DNA from: an uncultured Gammaproteobacteria bacterium
Lineage (GTDB): Bacteria > Pseudomonadota > Gammaproteobacteria > Pseudomonadales > Pseudohongiellaceae
Reading direction: 5' to 3'
Length of the DNA stretch: 59,386 bases
Assembly: GCA_913060495.1 (NCBI GenBank)
Contig: CAJXRP010000023.1
Location: forward strand, 1 to 59,386
The notes beneath the pieces were generated by a model that was not told where the DNA came from, did no database searches, and saw nothing but the letters and a program-made list of their open reading frames with translations. Position 1 is the first letter of the stretch. Every line of letters starts with the position of its first letter. The position numbers were made by a program, and so were the translations under genes. Positions 1 to 9,700 of this stretch are shown piece after piece.

Positions 1-227
1 CAGTTGTCATCGATTCGAATAAGAATAGTCGACTTAACCCTAGGGTCAGCATCGTTCTCGATGAAGAGAAGCATAGCTGTTCACCGCTAATTATCGACAC
101 CTCGTCCGAGGGAGGTAGTGATTCCGCTCGAACCATCAAGCGGGTGTTAGATGAGAATGAGTATCCAGTAGATCTAAAGCAAGTGTTCTCGTTCTTCAAG
201 GAGCAGGGCGACTCGCTAGGGGGTTAA
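1..227 (+). CDS. C-terminal fragment of a probable HD-GYP domain protein (partial)
   Basis: An open frame enters from the left edge (codon phase starts at base 3) and stops at 225-227, giving 74 residues. The end reads TIKRVLDENEYPVDLKQVF, which resembles the tail that follows the HD-GYP domain in many c-di-GMP phosphodiesterases (a short beta segment, then a 'RALDPxxYxID' helix). The catalytic HD-GYP residues would lie outside the window, so the family call rests on the tail alone. The stop codon overlaps the stop of the convergent FAD oxidoreductase gene by two bases. It could equally be another regulator with a similar C-terminal tail. Confidence 0.45.
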   Translation, partial: VVIDSNKNSRLNPRVSIVLDEEKHSCSPLIIDTSSEGGSDSARTIKRVLDENEYPVDLKQVFSFFKEQGDSLGG

Positions 228-1213
228 GCTTCGCGGCAACAGATGGTTTTCAAGCGTTCGCCGAGCTTTAAAGCGCTGACAAAGGCATCCTCGACTCGAC
301 TCCCGCCACACCAGTCGCCACAGGCAGCAAGCCTGTTCGGTTCATCGAGCAAGAAATCATCTTCCAGGCTCGTTTCTGCCTTAGCGTATTTCCATCGGTG
401 AATGGCGATATGTTCTGGTGGGGGCATTTGGTCACCTAGTAGTTCAGCACATGCAGCCAGCATGCGATCGCGCACAACATCGGTACTGCATTCGAACTGG
501 GTACGGGCCCACTCATTGTCGCTATGTACCAGTAATGAGGAAGAGTCAGGACGATTTTGCTTGCGGCAGTTCGATGCGATCCAGCCAAGCGCAGAATTCC
601 TGACCACGGCGGCATCGAAATTAAGCTTAGGCGCAGTCTCAAAGCCCAGCATCAGGCTGAAGCAGGGAGAGAAATCGACTTCGTTTAGCGCTGCTTTATG
701 TGCGAAGCACTCTGGTAGCAGTTCATCTGTCTGAGGAGCGGGCGCTGTGGAAATCACCCAGTCGAACTGGCCGAGTCGGTTCCCTACGTAGTCCTTAAGC
801 ATCCAGCCCTGTTCCTCTGCTTCGATGCTTGCGACTTGAGTATCAAGAGAGACCTTAAGTTCTTGGGCGAGAACCTTGCACAAGGTGTTCATGCCGGGCA
901 CGGCTACGTAGTGGGGCTCGAACCATTCTCGTTTGAACGGCTTCTCCTCAGGATCTAAGGTAAGGACTCGGGGTTGCCAGGCCGTTATTTGATTCTCGGC
1001 GACGCAGTCATTTATAAGTTTCTGAAATTGCTTCGAGCGCGCCGTAAAGAATTGCGCGCCGTGATCGAAGTGGAAGGAACCAGAACGGCGCGTGGCCATC
1101 CGCCCACCGAAGCCGCGGGACTTCTCAAACACGCGAACCTCAGCACTGTCTTGCAGCTGCCTCGCGAGGGTGATGCCGGCAATGCCAGCACCGATGATGG
1201 CTATGGATTTCAT
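224..1213 (-). CDS. FAD/NAD(P)-binding amine-oxidase-like (renalase-type) oxidoreductase
   Basis: This 329-residue protein starts with a Rossmann dinucleotide-binding motif, IIGAGIAGITLARQL (residues 5-19). The second FAD motif follows as FEKSRGFGGRMATRR, then HFDHGAQFFTAR, all typical of the COG3380/renalase-like branch of flavin amine oxidases. Near the C-terminus 'AACGDWCGGSRVEDAFVSA' matches the last FAD-contact motif of the family. No signal peptide is visible, so it is probably cytoplasmic. Members are usually about 320-330 residues, so this one looks complete. The substrate is not known. It is convergent with the fragment at the left edge and divergent from the secreted Lys/Ser-rich gene at 1442. 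Confidence 0.8.
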   Translation of the reverse strand: MKSIAIIGAGIAGITLARQLQDSAEVRVFEKSRGFGGRMATRRSGSFHFDHGAQFFTARSKQFQKLINDCVAENQITAWQPRVLTLDPEEKPFKREWFEPHYVAVPGMNTLCKVLAQELKVSLDTQVASIEAEEQGWMLKDYVGNRLGQFDWVISTAPAPQTDELLPECFAHKAALNEVDFSPCFSLMLGFETAPKLNFDAAVVRNSALGWIASNCRKQNRPDSSSLLVHSDNEWARTQFECSTDVVRDRMLAACAELLGDQMPPPEHIAIHRWKYAKAETSLEDDFLLDEPNRLAACGDWCGGSRVEDAFVSALKLGERLKTICCREA

Positions 1214-1441
1214 GGGACTATTTCGGTTGGTGTGGGTGAGTTGACAATCATACGCTAGCTTGTGAGGATTGGATTGGCAGTAGCTTTACCGAATTTTCGT
1301 CAGCTCTACTCAAGCTCTGCATTCTGCTAGGGATTTTATCCCTATCTCTCCCCAGTTTCCTGCTGACAAGAACGCATATTTGTGCGAAATTACCTACACT
1401 TTAGAATACCGCCGAACCAACATAAGAAATAAGGAAAACCC

Positions 1442-1948
1442 ATGATTATCAAGAGATTTATCACCTTCATGATTGCCGTGAGTCTCGCGTTCTCTGTCAG
1501 CACCGCTATGGCTGGTAAGAGTGACAAGAGCGATAAGAGTGACAAGAGCGCTAAACACAGCGAGAAGAGCGATAAGAGTAAGAAGGGCAAAGGCAAAAGA
1601 GGCAAAAAAGGCAAGAACAGTGATAAGTCCGGGAAAAGCGATAAATCTGAAAAGTCTGGCAAGAGTGATAAAGAGGAGTCTTGCAAGTCCGATTGGGGCT
1701 TCGACGTAACATTCTACGATGCTTCAGGTCTCCTCGCTGTAGCCGGGGAAATCACCGGAACAGCCTGCGACGTAACGGATGTTGCCGAAATTGCTGAAAC
1801 TGTTTTCCATCCACAGGGCGCACCATTTACAGACTGTGTGCTCGATGAGGAAACGGGTGTATTGCCAAATACAGAGGAAGAGCTTCCTCCTTATGATCTC
1901 GACGTCGCAATGGTATGTTCAACTTCTTCAGTTCCGAACTCGGATTAG
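1442..1948 (+). CDS. Secreted Lys/Ser/Asp low-complexity protein
   Basis: This 168-residue protein has a clear signal peptide (MIIKRFITFMIAV, hydrophobic core, cleavage near STAMA|G). Residues about 25-78 are an extremely basic low-complexity block built from KSDK, KSGK and KGKR units. The remaining 90 residues are acidic, with four cysteines that could form disulfides (CKSD, ACDV, DCVL, MVCS). The gene has a good ribosome site (AAGGAAAA just before ATG 1442) and ends in a strong terminator at 1976, so it is a single-gene unit. No known family is recognised. The basic block could bind DNA, polysaccharide or the cell surface, but this is only inferred from charge. The DNA of the block is itself a degenerate tandem repeat and could vary in length between strains. 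Confidence 0.75.
   Translation: MIIKRFITFMIAVSLAFSVSTAMAGKSDKSDKSDKSAKHSEKSDKSKKGKGKRGKKGKNSDKSGKSDKSEKSGKSDKEESCKSDWGFDVTFYDASGLLAVAGEITGTACDVTDVAEIAETVFHPQGAPFTDCVLDEETGVLPNTEEELPPYDLDVAMVCSTSSVPNSD
1516..1675 (+). repeat. Degenerate in-gene tandem repeat encoding KSDK units
   Basis: Runs of aagagygayaagagy units follow each other inside the secreted protein gene, with near-identical 9-18 base copies at 1516-1550 and looser copies to 1675. They encode the Lys/Ser/Asp block. Confidence 0.7.
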
Positions 1949-1975
1949 AATCATCTAACCCAACGTCAAATAAAG

Positions 1976-2003
1976 AACGCAGCAATCGCTGCGTTTTTTA
2001 TTT
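1976..2003 (+). terminator. Rho-independent terminator after the Lys/Ser-rich gene
   Basis: A perfect 8-bp stem, aacgcagc (1976-1983) and gctgcgtt (1988-1995), with a four-base loop is followed by a T-run. It lies 27 bases after the stop codon at 1946-1948. Confidence 0.88.
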
Positions 2004-2065
2004 GATATACATAGTATTGGTCGCCGTATAATATTCTGACTAATTGCTTACGATGGTTTAGTCGC

Positions 2066-2719
2066 ATGAATAAATCACCCCATCACTTCGAAATTTCTGC
2101 TACAGAGTACACTGCATCGCTCTGTGCGCTAGCGGTAGTCTTTATCAGTGTGCATCTTGGTCTGTATTTCTATAACTACAGAGTTGAAGAATTACCGTGG
2201 CTGCTGTTACAGCTATTTGATTTGGATGAGGAAAACAATCTACCCACTTGGTTCTCCAGCTTCGTTCTACTGAATGTCGCGTTTTTCGTTTTCGTTGCCA
2301 GCAAGGCGCCTGATCTAAAGAAGCCCGGACATTGGCGTTTTATCGCCCTAGGATTTTTTATCCTGGCGATCGATGAGGTTGCTGGATTGCACGAGACCTT
2401 CAATTCTTCCATCGAGATCAACTGGGCCATACCCGGTGCGATACTCGTATTATTCCTAACAGCTGCCTATGTGCCTTTCTTACTTTCATTGCGTGGCCGA
2501 TTGGCTGCTCTTTTTATTCTAGCGGGTGCCTTATATATTTCAGGCGCACTTGTTACCGAATTGCTTAGCGAGGACATGGATAGTGATAGCTGGGATTATG
2601 CGCTAGCCGTAGCTCTTGAGGAAGGTTTGGAAATGTTTGGGGCGCTACTTTTCTTATTCGTAAATCTAAGAGAAATGGCTAGTGACGGTAAGATAGATGT
2701 AGACGCTGCCGTTCTCTAA
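2066..2719 (+). CDS. Unknown multi-pass membrane protein with conserved-looking acidic motifs
   Basis: This 217-residue protein has about six hydrophobic segments (roughly residues 17-37, 63-80, 91-110, 122-143, 146-166 and 180-200). Charged residues sit inside or beside the membrane segments in two blocks: AIDEVAGLHETF (about 110-121) and VALEEGLEMFGALLF (about 182-196). Buried DE/HE and EE-E-M pairs suggest a metal site or a catalytic centre within the membrane, but I do not recognise a named family. The ATG at 2066 gives a plausible N-terminus, though no strong ribosome site is evident. It has its own unit between the terminator at 1976 and the convergent gene at 2763. Confidence 0.7.
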   Translation: MNKSPHHFEISATEYTASLCALAVVFISVHLGLYFYNYRVEELPWLLLQLFDLDEENNLPTWFSSFVLLNVAFFVFVASKAPDLKKPGHWRFIALGFFILAIDEVAGLHETFNSSIEINWAIPGAILVLFLTAAYVPFLLSLRGRLAALFILAGALYISGALVTELLSEDMDSDSWDYALAVALEEGLEMFGALLFLFVNLREMASDGKIDVDAAVL

Positions 2720-2762
2720 CCACGGCAGTAACAGCTCACTTTCTTAACGGGGTCAAGCGTCG

Positions 2763-3272
2763 CTAGTCCGACAATTGTTCTGACCCGACAAGAAATTCAC
2801 TGATAAGCCAATTGTCTTCATGACGCAGCAGCTCGATTCTGATCGTGGCAGCGCCCCCACTATATCTTGCCTCGAGTTCGTAGGCTGCACTGGGATTCGC
2901 GTCGGTCGCGAGAATTGAAACATCGCTGCCGCCACTTATGCTCTCGACAACTTCCAATTCGCCTAAATAACGGGTGGCAAAGTACAGCGAGTTTATGTAG
3001 TCGCTAAGCAGTGTTTCCTGATTCAGTAAAGAGGGGTGAGCGTAATCTCGCAGAAACTCTGGATTGCTGCCTGGTTGAGCTGTATCAGAGTCTTCATTCG
3101 ATTCATCCACCTCCGTGTCGCTGCTCAGGATGCTTAGTGCCGCGGAGATGGCAAATTCCTGGCTGCTGCCGTCAAATTGCTGTTGACGCAATATACCTCT
3201 GCCTAGAATGGCAATAGAAAGGAGTGAAGCCAGTATCAAAATGGCAGTGATAAGCTTATTTTTTCCGCTCAT
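2763..3272 (-). CDS. Unknown protein with N-terminal membrane anchor and small C-terminal alpha/beta domain
   Basis: The 169-residue product begins MSGKNKLITAILILASLLSIAILGR, a single membrane anchor or uncleaved signal. An acidic linker follows (DTEVDESNEDSD, about 53-64). The C-terminal 90 residues (a helix around NPEFLRDYAHPSLL, then strands ending in IELLRHEDNWLISEFLVG) resemble small NTF2-like folds in pattern, where the last strand carries a conserved Trp. Family membership cannot be confirmed by eye. It is convergent with the membrane protein gene at 2066. Confidence 0.6.
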   Translation of the reverse strand: MSGKNKLITAILILASLLSIAILGRGILRQQQFDGSSQEFAISAALSILSSDTEVDESNEDSDTAQPGSNPEFLRDYAHPSLLNQETLLSDYINSLYFATRYLGELEVVESISGGSDVSILATDANPSAAYELEARYSGGAATIRIELLRHEDNWLISEFLVGSEQLSD

Positions 3273-3783
3273 GGGTATTTGAGTGTCCGCAGTCAGAGAA
3301 GAGAAGTTATCGGCGCATTATAGAATAGAAAACTGCAATAAAAACAGGTACAAAGGCTCTATTCTCCACTTGGGAGCTATGCCTTACATGGACCAACTCG
3401 ATGTTCTGCACCTATTGAGCCTTTCGCAAAGTAACAGATAGCAGGTAGAGTAGGCGCCATAATTCTGTGACGCATGACACGTCTGCCCCAATTCGACCCG
3501 CTATTTCTCTCGAAAAGTCAGTAGTTTATGAGTATGTTCAGGTCTGGAAAATTTAAGATTGAGATAGCTCTTTAGCTTATTAAGTATAAGAGTGCTCCCT
3601 GTTCTAAATTCGTCAATCAACATTTGGCGTTACAGGTCGATATTTTCCCTAAGTAATTAAAATTATTAGGCTTTATAGGGAAATTTCGGTGAATATTGCC
3701 GCACAAATTAGTGCAATGTGAGAATCGGTAAATTTTTGAACCACTGCCTTGTACATGAATAAGAATCAAATCGATCAAAATCC
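3273..3783. other. Long intergenic region upstream of the giant surface-protein gene
   Basis: These 511 bases hold no convincing reading frame. They separate the start of the minus-strand gene at 3272 from the ATG at 3784, so promoters for both must lie here. I searched by eye for c-di-GMP, cobalamin and TPP riboswitch cores and saw none. The 3600-3730 part is AT-rich. Confidence 0.5.
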
Positions 3784-6700
3784 ATGGTATTTCAATCTAT
3801 AAACAGCAATCTTAAGCAACGCCGCCTGCAAAAGCTGGTGGCTATGCTCATCTTTGTCGTCTTTGCTAGCCTTGTCCCTACAGAGGAGGCTCAGGCGCAG
3901 GTGGCCTGTAACGGCAGTTTTACCTCATTAGTTGGATTTGAGTTGGTGAATTGTCAGCAATACATACCGGGAAATTCAAGCATCATTAACATCACGGTGC
4001 CCGTGGGTGTGCAGGCGAATGACCTGCTAATAACGGTCTTGCAGATTGATGACGCAAACAACAACGACACCTTTTTTGAAACAACCGCCTATTGGACGCA
4101 ACAAGGCAATTATCTGGGTTTAGGCAATCTGGGTTTAGGCAATTTTGATTCTGCCATCTATTCAAGATTTGTGGTGGCGCCCGGTGAAGCAGGAACGGTC
4201 ACGACATTTGACTGGACTGGCAACAATGAGCGGTCCAACGCAATTGTGTTGCACTTTCGTGGTTCATTGGATTTCGATCCTCAGGCCATTAGTGAAGCTA
4301 CTGGCAATTCCAGTGCGGCTGGGAATCCTGCCCCTACACCAAACCTAAATCCGAGCGCCGGTTTTCCGGCCGTCAATAATAGCCTTATTCTGCGAACTCT
4401 CAGCGCCGACCACAACGATATTACTATCGGCGACGCCGGTATGGCCGGCAACGAAACCATCACGATGAATAGAACCGGTGGCGGCGGAGGAGGAGTTACA
4501 GGCGGTGCAGCTGGTGCCTATCAGGCCCTAGCCGGAGACACAGGCACGCCAAGTTTCGATCTCACCGCCACCGAGGGATACCACACTCGAACTCTCTCTA
4601 TTCAGCCCTATGTGGAATTTCGCTTCGTAACAGAAGAGGGAGACAACTTAGACGGAAGTGCGAGTGTTTGTGCGGTGGAATTAATAACGCTGCAGGCAAC
4701 GGCGCGAGATGGAACCGTACTTCCATGGTACACAGGCACCGTTAATATTTCTGCGACAAATAGTGTTAACGCTGTGTGGACTAATTCTGAAGGTCTTACA
4801 GGCTTCTTTTCACCAGTAGCTCCTGTAACCGGAGGAAGCTTCTCTTATACATTCGATGGCTCCGAGGGCGGCGCAGCAACTTTTCAATACTACAACCCAA
4901 TTGGTGGAGATACAGTAGTTGAGTTTACAGCCTCGGATAGCACGGGAACCTATTCGGAAAGTGCGACTTATGGTGATCCAAGTCTGACTATTCGCGATTG
5001 CGAATTCGTTGTGAGCAATGCGGACGATGCAGTGGAAACCTGCTCCATGGAGGCAGTCACTATCACGCTGCAAGACACCGCCGGAGATCCCGCCAACTTC
5101 TATTCGAACACTCTTAGTATAGACAATGGTTCAGGAGACAGCTTCGGCAACTATGTGCTCGCCGCAGCCCATACGGGTGCAGGCACTTTCCTAGACGCCA
5201 TTACCGATGACGGCAAGGCCACCTATCAATTTGCGCTCACGCCGTCTGCCGGTTCCAATGTATTGGTGCTCGATTACATTCATGGTAGTGCGGATCTAAA
5301 CGATGTCGATTTTGTCATTACTGAAGACTCGGTATATAACTTCCCAGTTTCTAGCATAACCAGCCTGAGCGTAACTTCTTGCGAAATCATTGTTGATCTT
5401 ATCGATGGTGATCTAACCCGCGATGTCTGCACCATGACCCGAGTTAGATTTACCGTCGAGGCAGGTGGTTCTCCTGTTACAAATTTCAGCGGCGTGCTAA
5501 GTCTGGCAACTGTGGCAGGACAGGGTCTTTGGTTTGAAAATGTAGCCGCGCAACCTTATGCCGGTTCATTGACCGGTGGTGATGCCGGCGACGGCACCGC
5601 CAGTTACGACTTCAATGGCAGCGAAGGCGGCATCGTTATCTTCGATTTCCGTAATCAAGTAACCGCCAGTAATTTTGGTTTCACCGCGACGGGAGTGACC
5701 GATGACGGTATAGCCTTGCCTCAGGGCGGGACGGTGCCGGAAATCACCGATATCGCCCAGTGTACGCTGACTATTACTACCACCAATGCCACGGTAAACA
5801 ATCTGTCCGACGTTTGTAGAGCGAATGAGGAGGTGGTTTACACTCTGACAGATCGCGATGGTGGACAGGCTACCGGCTATGAGGGCAAGGCATTTCTGCA
5901 GACCTCAACTTCCGCTGGTAACTATGCGCTTACAGGTGGTGCTGGCAACCTTATCGGCCCCGGTGGCAACAATGGTTTTGCCACCTACGAATTTGATGCG
6001 GATGACAACGGAGTGTTCACGGTCGACTATAGCGTTCTCGCCGCACCGGCGGGTTTGGGCGACGTTACCCTGACTGCCACTATCAGCAACGTGGCTCTAG
6101 TTAACACCGACGGAACCCTCAGATATAGAGACTGCGTTTTTAATATCAGCTTCCCATCCGATACCGCACCCTTCGAGACGGATGTCTGTTCGATTAAGCA
6201 GGTGCGTATCGATCTAGTTGATTTCGATGGCGATCCGGTAACGGACTATACCGGCACCATTAATCTCAGTACCAGCACAGGATTTGGTTCCTGGGCTGCC
6301 GATGTCTCGGCGAATGGTTCTTTGTTAGATCCCTTTGGCGAAGACGGTTCTGCGAGTTATACCTTCGTCGATCTCGTTGCTGGCACGGATCCAGGCGATG
6401 ATGATGGCGTTGTAATTCTTAACTTCACTCACACTGCGGATGATGTGGCGGCATTGAACATCAATGTAAGTGATTCTATTACCAGCGACCCCGGCGCACC
6501 CGGCACTACCGATGACCCTAATCTGAGTATAGACCTGTGTACCTTCCAGGTTAGCTTCGATGGCGGCGGTCTGCTTTCAACCCATGATGATGCCACCATG
6601 ACCGCCTGTGAGGTGCAGCAGGTAACCATCGAAGTGTTCGACAGCACAGGCAGTCTCGCTACCGACTATACCGGTCAGATCAATATTACGACCACTACAA

Positions 6701-9700
6701 ATAATGGCAACTGGGGAAAGACTCTACTAGCCGGCAATGGCAATGGTGCGCTATCTAACATCGTAGTCGATGGTGGGTCAGTCTCTTATACCTTTAATGA
6801 TGACGGCATTGGCGATGATGACGATGGCGTAGTGATCCTGGATTTCACCAATCTAAATGCCGAGACCGTGAACTTTGATGTAGTGGATGAAGTCATCGCC
6901 CTCGGCCTGGATGGTGTGATGGTAGAAGAAGGGGCTGCCGATCCAAGCCTCGAGATTGGTTCTTGTATTCCTACTGTGGCAGCGTCCGTGTGCGCCACCG
7001 GTGGTAGCGGGTTTGGAGCTGACCTGACCATCGGTGATGAAAATAGCGACCCGCTACAGCGCAGTAGGATGGTGTTGATCGCCACCTCACACGAGGGCAA
7101 TGCGACGGTAACCGGGGTGTCATTTGCCGGAACCGCGTTCACCACCCCAAGTGATGCACAGTTATTAAGAGCTATACAGATCGATGAAGGCAACTTCGAC
7201 AGCAACACTACGTTGTGGGCGATGAAAGATGTGGCGATGCCGGATGCGGGCGGTGATTATCCATTCACCGTAACCCATGGTGATAACGATGTCGCGGCCT
7301 GTGCATTCTATGTTACCGATGTGGAACAAGTGTTCCCGGCGGAAGTAGCTAATCCCAATGAAGCCGATGGGCAGTTAAATGCCACCGGCTCGGCTGGTGC
7401 AGATAACCCAACCTCTACCACGGTTACTACCACACAAAACAATGCGCTGATTATGAGTATTGTGAGCAGCGGACTCTCGGGTACTTTCAGCGCCGTCTCG
7501 CCCAGCCCACCCATTACTCGGTTGACCCAGGGGCCAAACCCAGAGAACGGTGTTTTTGCCACCAGCTCGGGCAATGCCTCATCTGCCGCAGCCATAACTA
7601 TTAACGAGACGGCGAGCGCCAATCCCAACAGACATTCACATATCGTTGCTGCTTTTAACCCGTTCATATCTGGGCCGCCTGTTGCCTCGGGCTATGAGCC
7701 GGTTCTGTTGTTTCAGACCTATTCCGGCAATGTCAGCTACCGTGCTATTGGAGCGTCATTTATAACGTCGCCTAATGGCGGGAGTGTGTGTACTGCAACC
7801 AATACGGCAACGGCTACCTTAACACTGCCGGATGTGGCGAATGGTGCTCCAACGGCAGGTAACGGGGATCCATTCAGCGAGACGGACGAATTTGATTCGG
7901 ATGTTCGCGCTGCCTATTTATATTGGTTCGCCTCGGGCTCCCATGATCTGCCGAACCTTGACGGTATCGGGGGGTTCGCAAACAATCTAAATCCCGACGA
8001 TTTCGATAATGTGACACTTGAATTGCCAGATGGAGTGGGTGGATCGAATATCGTGCCGATAATCGCGGACGACGTATTCCAGATCGAAAACGTAGGTGGC
8101 AACAACAATGCCGACTTTTATGCTGGTTACGCAGATATCACAGCCCTGATGCCGGGCACTGATAACGAATTGGTGGTTGGGGTGATGGGTCACTTGGATG
8201 AGATTCCGAATGGTGACTATACCGTAACGGGCGTGGAGATAGCTGGTGATGCACCGGACAATGACCAGCCTTGGTACGGTCGTGGTTCCTGCGCTGGTGG
8301 CTTCGCAATAGTGGTGGTATATGAGAATCCCTACGAGCAATTGCGTGTTATCAATCTGTTTCAGGGATTTCAACCTTTCCAGAATTCATCCTTCACACTG
8401 GTGCCGCGAAACTTCCGCATAGCGGACAGAAATGTCGAGCGCAACGAACCTAATGGACAGATTACCCACATCACCGTTGAGGGAGATGTTGGCAATGCCG
8501 GAGCAGATGAAGAACTTACTCTGCAAGAAACGCCGGGCGATTTTGATCCGCTCGACTTCAATTCATTGACGACGGATTTTAATCCTCCGGAAGAGGAGTT
8601 TAACGGCACTATTACTCGTCCGGTTTATGCGCTGACAGATATAGTCTCAGCTGTTGATGCAGATCCTAATGATCCCACCGAGTATGCCTATATTTTCGAT
8701 AATTCCTCAGCCTCAGATGGCTCCGGCAATCCGGCTAACGGCTACGAGCTCGATTTCCCGAATCCGGCGGTCTTTCCTTATTCGCCTGTAATACCTCCCG
8801 TTGTACCTCCCTCGAATGGAACGACGTTTGCCTTAAGTTACGGCGTGGATATCGACACCCATTTCATAGACGGCGATGAGGTTAATGACTTTCTGTATGA
8901 ATTTGCAGACCCGCTGGACCTGGCGGAGGAAATAACCACGCGCTATTCGGCAGACCAGGATTTGGTGATGCTGGTTGCAGAAATCATCAGTGTGACGAAC
9001 GATGATATCGCCGATATCGAAGTGACCATTACCGAGGGCAGCGCAGATTACAAGGTAAATACTAACGACCGCTTCTACAACATCGAAGTCAAAAACAACG
9101 GCAGTGGCGCTGCGGTTTTTGGAACAGCAACAGGATTTATTGAATTGGTAGGTGAGCTGCCGACTGGAATGACATTCACGGGTGGAACACCTATCACAGG
9201 AGCGGCTCCCTGGGACTGCACCGATTTTTCCGCCTCGGCGTTTACTTGTACCTATGACATAGACGATCTAAACGGACTAGGTGACGCCAGCCTGCCCACT
9301 GTGTCAGCCACAGTTACCATAGATGGCCCGCCGAGTAACTTCTCCAGTTTGAACAACGATGCGAAAGTGATCGTGAGGGTTCAACATACCGATGGCAGTT
9401 GTGCAGGAGGCAGTACCGGTATCCTGCCAACTCCTAGCAGCAGTTGCGAGCCTCCCGAATTTGATAATGTGAATGACCTGCAAGGTGGCGCACTCGATAT
9501 AAATAACATCGATGACAAGACCGGCAGCAACAACAACGTCGATAGCATCACTACCAATGTCCAAGGTATTGAAACGGATCTCTCGGTTGTTAAAGCGGTT
9601 GACACGGTGTTGGAAGAAGGAAGCGCAGATTCGATACTCTACACAATTACTGTAACCAATAATGGTCCTGATGACATAGTTGGTGGTCTGGCCCAACCGA

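Noticed and set aside
1390..1686. Minus-strand Leu/Ser-rich frame opposite the KSDK gene
   Set aside because: Produced by reading the Lys/Ser repeat backwards. It has no start signal and overlaps a well-supported secreted protein gene.
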